Notes: generated by a model not told the origin, from the sequence alone. 6,234 nucleotides of DNA from Candidatus Gottesmanbacteria bacterium RIFCSPHIGHO2_01_FULL_46_14 (GCA_001780895.1 MFJJ01000040.1:1-6234); one strand, 5' to 3'. Counted from the first letter of the stretch, positions 1 to 4,682 are shown. Numbers and translations: made by a program.

Positions 1-93
1 TCCTGTGCCTGCATGGATACGCAAACCGAACCCCAAGGTTTTTTTATCCGCCGGCACCCACCGCATCGGGACATCAAAGGCGGTGGAGATCAT
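1..93 (-). CDS. Unrecognised protein, N-terminal part only
   Basis: This is a partial minus-strand gene that starts at ATG 93-91 and runs off the left edge, leaving 31 codons visible. The protein begins MISTAFDVPMRWVPADKK and has no signal peptide or membrane segment in the visible part. An AAGGAG sequence (minus strand, 110-105) lies 11 nt before the ATG, slightly far but usable as a ribosome binding site. The gene follows the 87-aa gene on the same strand after a gap of about 54 nt that contains the left palindrome, so the two may be co-transcribed. I do not recognise the family. The reading frame plus the Shine-Dalgarno sequence are the only support. Confidence 0.5.
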   Translation of the reverse strand, partial: MISTAFDVPMRWVPADKKTLGFGLRIHAGTG

Positions 94-114
94 GGAGCAA
101 ATTTCTCCTTAACG

Positions 115-155
115 TGTTGTATTTTGCAATTGCGGTCGCAGTGCTATTTACAACG
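115..155. repeat. Left palindromic repeat
   Basis: This is a diverged copy of the palindrome found at 475-520. The core TTGCGGTCGCA is shared, and the right arm keeps ATTTACAA. The left arm reads TGTTGTATTTTGCA and matches the reverse complement of the right arm only with a one-base shift. The stop codon of the 87-aa gene (TAA, minus strand, 150-148) lies in the right arm. There is no T-run, so an intrinsic terminator is not obvious. It could be a protein-binding site, a REP-like element or a weak hairpin. Confidence 0.65.
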
Positions 156-411
156 TAATTGGACCAAGACTCGCAACGGCTTTTGCAAACATGCCGTGAT
201 TTAACATCGCTAGCGGATAACCCACCTTATAATGTACTGAATCAAGCAGGAATCCGTTCTGGGTACCCGTGAGTGACACCTCTTTACCATTTGGAAGCTC
301 AACTTGTATTGTTTTCCCTGCATTAACATGTGTTTTGTTCCCGCCCCCGCCGCTATGAAAAATGTCAGCATCATGATAAATAGCCCTTTCCAACTCAAAA
401 CCAAATCTCAT
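148..411 (-). CDS. Unrecognised 87-aa protein, divergent partner of the PaaX-like gene
   Basis: The start ATG 411-409 is fixed by a very strong Shine-Dalgarno sequence, GGAGGAGG, 8 nt upstream. The product is 87 aa, soluble, with a charged N-terminus (MRFGFELERAIYHDADIF), a Gly-rich stretch SGGGG at residues 20-24, and a middle segment (AGKTIQVELPNGKEVSL, residues 31-47) that reads like beta strands. No membrane segment is evident. The gene is transcribed away from the PaaX/Cas2-like gene and shares the central palindrome region with it. Its leader resembles that of the receiver-like gene at 1742. Its stop codon lies in the left palindrome. I recognise no family. The open frame continues upstream antisense to the PaaX-like gene, but that extension is rejected in favour of the Shine-Dalgarno start. 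Confidence 0.6.
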   Translation of the reverse strand: MRFGFELERAIYHDADIFHSGGGGNKTHVNAGKTIQVELPNGKEVSLTGTQNGFLLDSVHYKVGYPLAMLNHGMFAKAVASLGPITL

Positions 412-481
412 ACTTCTCACCTCCTCCGGACAGAAACGTTGAGAGGAAGTGTACTCTCTCTCTCTGCAAAACGCAAGTATT
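412..481 (-). promoter_or_regulatory. Promoter-leader repeat, copy 1
   Basis: The 70 bp before the ATG of the 87-aa gene align along their length with the 68 bp before the receiver-like gene (1743-1810). Shared blocks in minus-strand order are AATACTTG, TTTTG, an AG dinucleotide run and the identical 18-mer TCTGTCCGGAGGAGGTGA at 434-417, which includes the Shine-Dalgarno sequence. Sequence between the blocks has drifted. The pattern indicates duplication or strong common constraint. Confidence 0.75.
448..476 (-). promoter_or_regulatory. Putative promoter of the 87-aa gene
   Basis: A -35-like TTGCGT (476-471) is followed by a 17-bp spacer and a -10-like TACACT (453-448). The spacer ends in six AG repeats. 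The same arrangement with a 17-bp spacer occurs at the receiver-like gene. Both boxes are imperfect, so the call rests mainly on this parallel. The central palindrome overlaps the outer edge of the -35 box. Confidence 0.45.
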
Positions 482-520
482 GTAAATGGCGTTGCGGTCG
501 CAACTGTATTTACAATACTT
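475..520. repeat. Central palindrome between divergent genes
   Basis: This is a 46-bp near-perfect palindrome. The outer arms are AAGTATTGTAAAT (475-487) and ATTTACAATACTT (508-520), a 13-bp perfect inverted pair. The inner arms are GTTGCG (491-496) and CGCAAC (499-504), around a GT centre. Only the 3-bp segments GGC and TGT between arms fail to pair. It lies between the start of the 87-aa gene and the start of the PaaX/Cas2-like gene, includes the plus-strand -35 box and touches the minus-strand -35 box. A dimeric regulator, most simply the PaaX-like protein, could bind here. That is an inference; the symmetry itself is directly visible. Confidence 0.9.
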
Positions 521-537
521 TTGTATTGATCTATGAT
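509..537 (+). promoter_or_regulatory. Promoter of the PaaX/Cas2-like gene
   Basis: TTTACA (509-514) and TATGAT (532-537) are separated by exactly 17 bp, each one mismatch from the sigma-70 consensus. The -35 box is part of the right arm of the central palindrome, so a protein bound there would block RNA polymerase. Transcription would start around 544, only a few bases before ATG 547, implying a leaderless or nearly leaderless mRNA. Confidence 0.6.
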
Positions 538-546
538 GGTGGGAAC

Positions 547-1353
547 ATGGGAAAGATGAAACGAATTCTCACCGCAACGGGCGAAGGGCTTTTTTCTTAT
601 GTGACGGATGTGGCGCTGTGGAACGCAATCTTTTTGGCAGAAGTTTCCCTCCCCCAATCCTCTTCCGGCCAGGTATGGCGGGCGCATGTAGCTGCGGACC
701 GATTCCTCCGACAGTGGAACTACGAGACCATCAAAACGGCAATCGCCAACGCCCGACGCCAGAAACTTCTCCGACCCGTCACGCGCGGCCGGCAGGCGAT
801 TCCCGAAATCACCAAAACGGGCAAGAGGCGACTTGCGACCATCATCCCCGTCTATGACGAGAAACGCCTCTGGGATGGCCGTATGCATCTGGTCACCTAT
901 GACGTACCGGAAACCAAACGACTCGATCGGGAGGCACTCCGGGATGTAATCCGCCGTCTTGGAGCCGGTCGACTGCAGGATTCGGTGTGGATCACACCAT
1001 ATAATCCTGTTGATATATTACGAACTTGTATAAATGAACACCATTTGTCTGGATCAGTAATCGTCTCGGACATGGGCCAAGGCGGTGCCATCGGAGAGGA
1101 AAACCTCGCAAGTCTCGTCGTTCGTGTCTGGCGGTTGGACCGGCTCAATGACCGGTATGAAGAATGGCTATGGGAGTACAAACGGTCCGACAAACTTGAC
1201 CAATGGCTGGTAACGAGTTACTTGACTATCCTTCGCGACGACCCCCAGCTCCCATTTTCCCTCCTGCCGAAATGGTGGAAAGGAGACCGTGCGTGGCGTC
1301 TGGTAGCCCCAAAGATAAAAGAAATGTATTTGGCGTTGCGACCGCAACGGTAA
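547..1353 (+). CDS. PaaX-like regulator with Cas2-like central domain
   Basis: The product from ATG 547 is 268 aa, a usual length for PaaX-type proteins. Residues about 1-95 look like an N-terminal winged helix, ending in the wing-like PEITKTGKRR. Residues about 112-175 form a Cas2-like ferredoxin fold, opening with HLVTYDVPETKR, where the Asp of YDVP matches the conserved Cas2 strand-1 Asp. Residues about 190-268 match the PaaX C-terminal region (VVRVWRLDRL, then DPQLPFSLLPKWW). PaaX itself is a repressor that binds palindromic operators; stand-alone relatives in CPR genomes are often annotated as Cas2. No cas genes or CRISPR array are present, so a regulatory role is more likely than spacer acquisition. 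The open frame extends upstream to 304, but the promoter and palindrome lie there. ATG 556 is an alternative start. The stop codon falls in the right palindrome. Confidence 0.85.
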   Translation: MGKMKRILTATGEGLFSYVTDVALWNAIFLAEVSLPQSSSGQVWRAHVAADRFLRQWNYETIKTAIANARRQKLLRPVTRGRQAIPEITKTGKRRLATIIPVYDEKRLWDGRMHLVTYDVPETKRLDREALRDVIRRLGAGRLQDSVWITPYNPVDILRTCINEHHLSGSVIVSDMGQGGAIGEENLASLVVRVWRLDRLNDRYEEWLWEYKRSDKLDQWLVTSYLTILRDDPQLPFSLLPKWWKGDRAWRLVAPKIKEMYLALRPQR

Positions 1354-1361
1354 TTACAATA
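1322..1361. repeat. Right palindromic repeat over the PaaX-like stop codon
   Basis: The core GTTGCGACCGCAAC (1335-1348) is a perfect inverted pair around AC, the reverse complement of the core in the central copy. The right arm ends in ATTACAATA, matching 11 of 13 positions of the central copy, and the left arm matches about 9 of 13. The stop codon TAA 1351-1353 lies inside, so the repeat encodes the last residues of the PaaX-like protein. The centre has the opposite orientation to that of the left copy. No T-run follows. Confidence 0.8.
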
Positions 1362-1391
1362 GTTTCTACTATAACGCTGTAACTGCGTCCG

Positions 1392-1742
1392 CTAATGCCT
1401 TTCCTCCGGCATTCTTTCCCACATCCACAGTCGTACCGGGAACACTATTTCCCGAAAAGCCAACCGTTGCTCTTTTAATAAACGCAGTAACACCTGACTA
1501 TCGTTATGCCGATCCTCCGGCATCTTCCATTCTCCAAGGTTTCCTCCAAGTACCACAATAATTTTTTCTGCACCGTATTGTTTTTCCAACGCTGGTATTT
1601 GAGAAATCATCGCCTGAGCCTCCGTCAGAGTGGCTGACTTCCTAACGACATCGTGCCCGGCTTCACCAAGGTGAAACTCCATGTCCTTGACTATCAAGGG
1701 ATCGTCTTCCGCGATAAGCACTTTTGCATGTTCTGGTGACAT
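1392..1742 (-). CDS. Receiver-like (CheY-fold) protein lacking the phospho-acceptor Asp
   Basis: The start ATG 1742-1740 is set by GGAGGAGG 7 nt upstream. The 116-aa product begins with a typical response-regulator segment: KVLIAEDDPLIVKDMEFHL (residues 7-25), with the acidic EDD at 12-14 that normally binds Mg2+. The strand that should carry the phosphorylated Asp reads VVLGGNLGEW, so Gly66 replaces Asp. The conserved Lys near the end of the domain is not evident in REIVFPVRLWMW, and the C-terminus (WERMPEERH) is not an output domain. It is therefore a single-domain, probably phosphorylation-independent receiver, or a decayed one. It converges on the PaaX-like gene (39 nt between stops) and shares its leader type with the 87-aa gene. 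No histidine kinase is in the window. The longer frame up to 1844 is rejected. Confidence 0.75.
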   Translation of the reverse strand: MSPEHAKVLIAEDDPLIVKDMEFHLGEAGHDVVRKSATLTEAQAMISQIPALEKQYGAEKIIVVLGGNLGEWKMPEDRHNDSQVLLRLLKEQRLAFREIVFPVRLWMWERMPEERH

Positions 1743-1810
1743 ATCTTCACCTCCTCCGGACAGATAGATAGCTTGGAGGTTACTCTCTCTCTGTACAAAA
1801 ATCAAGTATT
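1743..1810 (-). promoter_or_regulatory. Promoter-leader repeat, copy 2
   Basis: This is the second copy of the leader at 412-481, directly upstream of the receiver-like gene. It has the same AATACTTG start, the T-rich block, the AG run and the 18-mer with the Shine-Dalgarno sequence (1764-1747). Homology stops beyond AATACTTG: the full palindrome seen next to copy 1 is absent here. In this copy ACCTCC (1781-1776) is complementary to GGAGGT of the Shine-Dalgarno region, so a leader hairpin could hide the ribosome binding site. Confidence 0.75.
1777..1805 (-). promoter_or_regulatory. Putative promoter of the receiver-like gene
   Basis: TTGATT (1805-1800) and TAACCT (1782-1777) are separated by 17 bp. 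The spacer is TTTGTAC plus five AG repeats, against TTTGC plus six AG repeats in copy 1, so the total stays 17 bp. The -10 box is poor by itself, and the call depends on the conserved layout. Confidence 0.4.
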
Positions 1811-1821
1811 GGAGGCGCTCA

Positions 1822-1887
1822 ATGGTCAAGACCGGAGTTCTCATTGATGACTTTCCGGTTAAAACAACGGATGTCTGCAGTCAATGA
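1822..1887 (+). CDS. Possible 21-codon leader peptide upstream of the oxidoreductase
   Basis: ATG 1822 has GGAGG (1811-1815) 6 nt upstream, a better ribosome binding site than that of the following gene. It opens a 21-aa frame (MVKTGVLIDDFPVKTTDVCSQ, with TGA at 1885-1887) overlapping the first codons of the oxidoreductase in another frame. It could be a translated leader affecting use of starts 1847 or 1904, or chance. Nothing in the peptide suggests attenuation. Confidence is low. Confidence 0.2.
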   Translation: MVKTGVLIDDFPVKTTDVCSQ

Positions 1888-3280
1888 TGCTATAGTAATA
1901 GCTATGCAGATCGACTCCTCAAAAGTCTACGAGCAGAAGAAAGCGAACGTACTTAGGCAGTTTCACCGGATCAAAGGCGCGAAACAAATTTCACTCAAGC
2001 CGAAAAAGAACACGCACTTCCTGCGCAAGAGAATCAAAACCAACACGCTTGACCTCTCCGCGTTCACCAATGTTTTACGTGTGGATACGGACCATGGCTT
2101 GGTTGAGGCAGAGGGTTTGACAAGCTTTTTTGACCTCTTCGCCGCGACGAGCACCGTGGGGTACATGCCCGTCGTCGTCCCGGAATTCCGGGCCATAACA
2201 ATCGGCGGGGCGATTGCCGGCTTAGGGGTGGAAGCAACGAGCTTCCGCTATGGCTTGGTCCATGAAAATATATTGGAGATGGACATCATCACCGGAACTG
2301 GGGACATCCTTACTGTAACGCCGCAGAAACACCGTGACCTATTCCTCTGCATGCCCAACTCGCTGGGAACGCTCGGCTATGTGCTTCGTGCCGTTATGCG
2401 CATCACCCCCATCAAGCGTTTCATCCGCGTGGACATCCGGCGGTTCCGGGGGTCGGGAGCGTTTATTGACGCGATCAGATCCTCCGTTTCCTCTGGCCGT
2501 CAGGATTTTTTGGAAGGGCTGATCGTGGGGCCGGAGGAGTATATCCTGGCAGAGGGAAGTTGGACAGATAAAACGGAACAAGACGATGTGTTTGACGTCT
2601 CCGTCCAATCCTGGTACCGATACCTTACCGACGCACGACACCAACGTGTCGTATGTACCGCGGCCGACTACATGTGGCGCTGGGACACAGATGTGTTTTG
2701 GGGAACGAGGGAGCTTGGATTCCTTGGCAGCCTGTTTGACCGGCCCGTTCTTCGCCGGACCATTCTCAAACCGATGTTGCGTTCAGACCGCCTCCTCAAA
2801 CTTCATCATATGCTCGCCTATCATCCTTGGTTCCCCAACGTTTTTACCGGCATCGTCCGAAAAAAGGAACAACTCATACAGGATGTAGGGATTACGATAG
2901 ACCGGTGCGAGGAGTTTCTTTGGTGGTATCAGAACACTATCGGTATGTACCCGCTGTGGGCCTGTCCGGGGACCAAGGCGCATGCCCAGCAAGTATACCC
3001 GCTCTACCAGTGGAAAGGGAACGTGCTCGTGGATTTCGGATTCTACGGGTACAAACGTACACCAGCGGGCGTCTCGGATCACTATTACACCACGCTCGTT
3101 GAACAACACATGCTTGCCCTCGGCGGCATCAAAGGCCTCTATTCTACGTCGTACTTCACGCCACATGAGTTTTGGGGGATGCACGACCGGGATGCCTACA
3201 TGGAAGCGGAGAAGCGGTACGATCCTAACTCAGTCTTCCCCGAGCTGTACGATAAAGTCGTCGGTGACGTGACGAAGTAG
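1847..3280 (+). CDS. DHCR24/DWARF1-like FAD-dependent oxidoreductase
   Basis: The product from ATG 1847 is 477 aa. Residues about 65-190 form a vanillyl-alcohol-oxidase-type FAD-binding domain. The flavin-binding segment is VVPEFRAITIGGAIAGLGVE (110-129), followed by ATSFRYG and NSLGTLGYVLRAVMRI (about 171-186). The C-terminal half follows eukaryotic delta-24 sterol reductase closely in motif order: FLEGLIVGPEEYIL, MYPLWACPG (about 367-375), HEFWGMHDRDAY and FPELYDK (about 464-470). The family transfers electrons from NADPH via FAD to a C=C bond in the eukaryotic enzymes; the substrate here is unknown and no sterol genes are nearby. There is no N-terminal membrane anchor, so it should be cytosolic. 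GGAG at 1834-1837 supports the 1847 start. ATG 1904 (458 aa), 7 nt after an extended -10 box, is a serious alternative and better matches where family homology begins. Confidence 0.85.
   Translation: MTFRLKQRMSAVNDAIVIAMQIDSSKVYEQKKANVLRQFHRIKGAKQISLKPKKNTHFLRKRIKTNTLDLSAFTNVLRVDTDHGLVEAEGLTSFFDLFAATSTVGYMPVVVPEFRAITIGGAIAGLGVEATSFRYGLVHENILEMDIITGTGDILTVTPQKHRDLFLCMPNSLGTLGYVLRAVMRITPIKRFIRVDIRRFRGSGAFIDAIRSSVSSGRQDFLEGLIVGPEEYILAEGSWTDKTEQDDVFDVSVQSWYRYLTDARHQRVVCTAADYMWRWDTDVFWGTRELGFLGSLFDRPVLRRTILKPMLRSDRLLKLHHMLAYHPWFPNVFTGIVRKKEQLIQDVGITIDRCEEFLWWYQNTIGMYPLWACPGTKAHAQQVYPLYQWKGNVLVDFGFYGYKRTPAGVSDHYYTTLVEQHMLALGGIKGLYSTSYFTPHEFWGMHDRDAYMEAEKRYDPNSVFPELYDKVVGDVTK
1888..1896 (+). promoter_or_regulatory. 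Extended -10 box ahead of alternative start 1904
   Basis: TGCTATAGT is an extended -10 (TGn plus TATAGT). It ends 7 nt before ATG 1904, which would give a leaderless mRNA starting at that codon. No good -35 is visible, as is common with extended -10 promoters. If it is real, the oxidoreductase is 458 aa rather than 477. Confidence 0.4.
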
Positions 3281-3297
3281 TTATCTGCAAATGGTAC

Positions 3298-3612
3298 TTA
3301 ACGTTGGGATTGCAAGGAGTCGGAGAGAACCGCGTATTTATCATCGATTGACTTAAATGTTTCGTCGTCAAGAACACCCCGTCCCCACGCTATTGCTAAA
3401 TGCGTACGGGTTTTGGCAACTTGGCCAACCGCACTCCACAAAAGATCCCGAGCGAGCTTCCTATCCTGACGGGTGAGGCTATCGGCAATGGTCGCTGCGA
3501 CTTCCTGCGCACTTTCCAAAAGATCATGCACCTCATTCTGTTCTCCTACCTCATAGATATCCATGAGTGCCACATAGGACTCTTGCCACAGCTTCTGATC
3601 ATGAAAACTCAT
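3298..3612 (-). CDS. Four-helix-bundle protein (S23 / 23S rRNA IVS family)
   Basis: The 104-aa product is all-helical. Its opening, MSFHDQKLWQESYVALMDIYE, matches the usual FxDLxVWQ.A..L...IY start of the S23 (23S rRNA intervening-sequence protein) family. Three further amphipathic helices follow at about 27-50, 52-77 and 83-102. The family also includes the Avd protein of diversity-generating retroelements, but no reverse transcriptase or variable repeat is seen, so the role is unknown. ATG 3612-3610 is the first possible ATG, GTG or TTG start, because an in-frame TAG lies 18 nt upstream. There is no Shine-Dalgarno sequence. The gene converges on the oxidoreductase with 17 nt between the stops. 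Confidence 0.75.
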   Translation of the reverse strand: MSFHDQKLWQESYVALMDIYEVGEQNEVHDLLESAQEVAATIADSLTRQDRKLARDLLWSAVGQVAKTRTHLAIAWGRGVLDDETFKSIDDKYAVLSDSLQSQR

Positions 3613-3619
3613 TGTTGTA

Positions 3620-3625
3620 ATTGTA
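3620..3625 (-). promoter_or_regulatory. -10-like box of the S23-type gene
   Basis: Minus-strand TACAAT (3625-3620) is one mismatch from consensus and ends 7 nt before the ATG. No clear -35 is visible at 16-18 bp. The absence of a Shine-Dalgarno sequence and this spacing together suggest a leaderless transcript. Confidence 0.4.
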
Positions 3626-3746
3626 CCCTAAGACGAGAAGATAGTATAGCCGTCGTCTACTCACACACGCCGTCTAGGGTCACTACAGAGGCTTTCTTAA
3701 AATTGGAAAAAAATTTCCTCAATATATGAGTCATGGGCTCTATTTG

Positions 3747-3776
3747 AGTACATTTTGTGCATGTTATGCACGTACT
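3747..3776. repeat. Bipartite inverted repeat in intergenic DNA
   Basis: GTGCAT (3757-3762) and ATGCAC (3766-3771) pair around GTT. An outer pair, AGTAC (3747-3751) and GTACT (3772-3776), extends the symmetry with a 5-nt ATTTT bulge on one side. It is not followed by a clear T-tract. It could be an operator or the hairpin of a small RNA. It is unrelated in sequence to the PaaX-region palindromes. Confidence 0.5.
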
Positions 3777-3854
3777 GTGTTTTCATAGAGGTGTTTGTAC
3801 GCCCGAGGGTAGTGGCAAGTTCGGAGTATTAATTTTGGATTTATCAAGCATCCT

Positions 3855-4038
3855 TTAGATGCGCGTGTAGTAGGTAGATCTGCCGTGGCCATGGGCGTAA
3901 ACTAAATTCAGCGTTGCAAGCTTTGCCAGGTCGCGCGACGCCGTCACCTGGGATATTTTGAACCGGCGTTGTACCTGTCGATTGGTGATCGAGGCGCCCG
4001 GGGGTTCAAGGAGGGCAAGAATTGTCTTTTGCGTAAAA
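3855..4038 (-). pseudogene. Out-of-frame winged-helix tail of the 4006-4464 gene
   Basis: A frame with no start codon (no ATG, GTG or TTG before the recognition helix) encodes TILALLEPPG, then ITNRQVQRRFKISQVTASRD, then LAKLATLNLVYAHGHGRSTY, ending at TAA 3857-3855. This is a textbook winged helix: the recognition helix is ISQVTASRDLAKL and the wing is HGHGRSTYY, as at the C-terminus of many Fic-type or regulator proteins. It joins the upstream gene if one base is removed from either 4-base homopolymer (plus-strand 4027-4030 or 4035-4038), giving a continuous protein of about 202 aa. It may be a real mutation, a slippage-controlled tail or an assembly error. Confidence 0.65.
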
Positions 4039-4464
4039 CACCAGGCTGTCGCGGTACTGGAATAATGGAGTCAGACCATACTGCCCTGTAATGCTCCGGA
4101 TGGCGGCGTCAAGTTGTGCAGAGGTCAAATCAAGAACGTTGGGGTCGTTGACCATATACGAAAGCGTTTGGGAGTTAAATATCCTGTAGCCGATCCTGCT
4201 GGTAACGTTTTTTATAAGATGCACCGAGACGGCATCATATGTTTCGCACGTTAGGGTAATTTGGCGGTTCAGCTTGCCGGTTATGGCAAGCGTTGCGGTC
4301 ATCGGGGTATCGCTATAGGAAATAGTCGCGTGGCCTTCGTTTTGTTTTGTCACCCCTATCTCGCCCACAAACGTCAACAGATAATCAATGATTTTCTGTA
4401 GGTCGCCTTTGGCATCGGCGGGGGCGTGGTCGCTCGTCAAATGATACGCGGTCATGCGGTTCAC
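4006..4464 (-). CDS. Unrecognised 152-aa protein, probably truncated by a frameshift
   Basis: The frame begins at GTG 4464-4462, overlapping the TGA of the upstream 73-aa gene (GTGA), which suggests translational coupling. ATG 4455 is an alternative start. As written the product ends after RDSLVFYAKDNSCPP at TGA 4008-4006. The N-terminal region (DLQKIIDYLLTFVGEIGV, residues about 21-38) is helical and is followed by alternating beta-like segments (HATISYSDTPMTATLAITG, ITLTCETYDAVSVHLI), which I cannot assign to a family. The last nine residues look like frameshift garbage: the neighbouring frame continues into a winged helix (3855-4038). The intact form would be about 202 aa and probably a DNA-binding regulator. 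It is the last gene of the three-gene minus-strand unit. Confidence 0.6.
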   Translation of the reverse strand: MNRMTAYHLTSDHAPADAKGDLQKIIDYLLTFVGEIGVTKQNEGHATISYSDTPMTATLAITGKLNRQITLTCETYDAVSVHLIKNVTSRIGYRIFNSQTLSYMVNDPNVLDLTSAQLDAAIRSITGQYGLTPLFQYRDSLVFYAKDNSCPP

Positions 4465-4682
4465 TTTTGTTCTATGGTTTCTATGGCTTTAATATCTGTT
4501 TTTAGCGCGGTTATCATGTCCTCTACTCGCTTCATTTCGGTTTTTTCTTTTTGTATCGCTTCCTCAAAAATTTTTATGTTTTTTTTGATTTTTTCTTTAT
4601 ACCGCTCCAGATCCTTCACCCCATATTGGCGGATGATTTTTGTACTCCGGATCCTGGATTTTTCTTCTTTGGTGACTTTCAT
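4461..4682 (-). CDS. Small coiled-coil protein, 73 aa
   Basis: The start ATG 4682-4680 overlaps the TGA of the preceding gene (ATGA), and its own TGA overlaps the GTG of the next gene. The protein is highly charged and helical from about residue 20 to the end, with heptad-like spacing through KKNIKIFEEAIQKEKTEM and a second stretch RVEDMITALKTDIKAIETI. It shares the opening VTKEE and the segment KNIK(I/L)F with the 59-aa product upstream, so the two appear to be paralogues. There is no signal peptide or membrane segment. I recognise no family. No Shine-Dalgarno sequence is present, so translation probably depends on coupling. Confidence 0.65.
   Translation of the reverse strand: MKVTKEEKSRIRSTKIIRQYGVKDLERYKEKIKKNIKIFEEAIQKEKTEMKRVEDMITALKTDIKAIETIEQK

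Larger units (their letters stand above)
3613..3854. other. Intergenic stretch without a convincing gene
   Basis: The region holds the upstream sequence of the S23-type gene, the inverted repeat at 3747-3776 and a short A/T-rich symmetrical stretch (GGAAA/TTTCC, 3705-3718). The only longer plus-strand frame here is mostly the antisense of the S23-type gene. I see no tRNA or known RNA. Confidence 0.6.

Noticed and set aside
13..204. 63-codon plus-strand frame at the left edge
   Set aside because: It is antisense to the partial gene at 1-93, crosses the left palindrome, and has no ribosome site or recognisable content.
304..546. Upstream extension of the PaaX-like gene to 304
   Set aside because: This part is antisense to the 87-aa gene and contains the palindrome and promoter. 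PaaX-family homology starts near 547.
148..888. Long minus-strand frame of 246 codons covering the 87-aa gene and its upstream region
   Set aside because: Its first two thirds are antisense to the well-supported PaaX-like gene. The GGAGGAGG leader at 412-427 fixes a start at 411.
115..1361. CRISPR array suggested by the Cas2-like gene and repeats
   Set aside because: The three repeats are diverged, separated by whole genes rather than spacers, and no other cas gene is present.
115..1361. Insertion sequence with the palindromes as terminal repeats
   Set aside because: No transposase is seen and no target-site duplication is apparent at 110-115 versus 1362-1367. The mobile-cassette idea is kept only as a hypothesis.
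1359..1372. Small hairpin ATAGT/ACTAT between the PaaX-like and receiver-like genes as a terminator
   Set aside because: The stem is only 5 AT-rich pairs, with no T-run on either strand.
3298..3612. Avd-type accessory gene of a diversity-generating retroelement
   Set aside because: There is no reverse transcriptase, template repeat or variable repeat in the window, so only the general four-helix-bundle family is supported.
3400..3729. 109-codon plus-strand frame
   Set aside because: It is mostly antisense to the S23-type gene and has no ribosome site at its start.
3848..3862. GCATC/GATGC hairpin at the end of the winged-helix frame as a terminator
   Set aside because: It has a 5-bp stem and no T-tract, and it overlaps the stop codon by chance-level symmetry.
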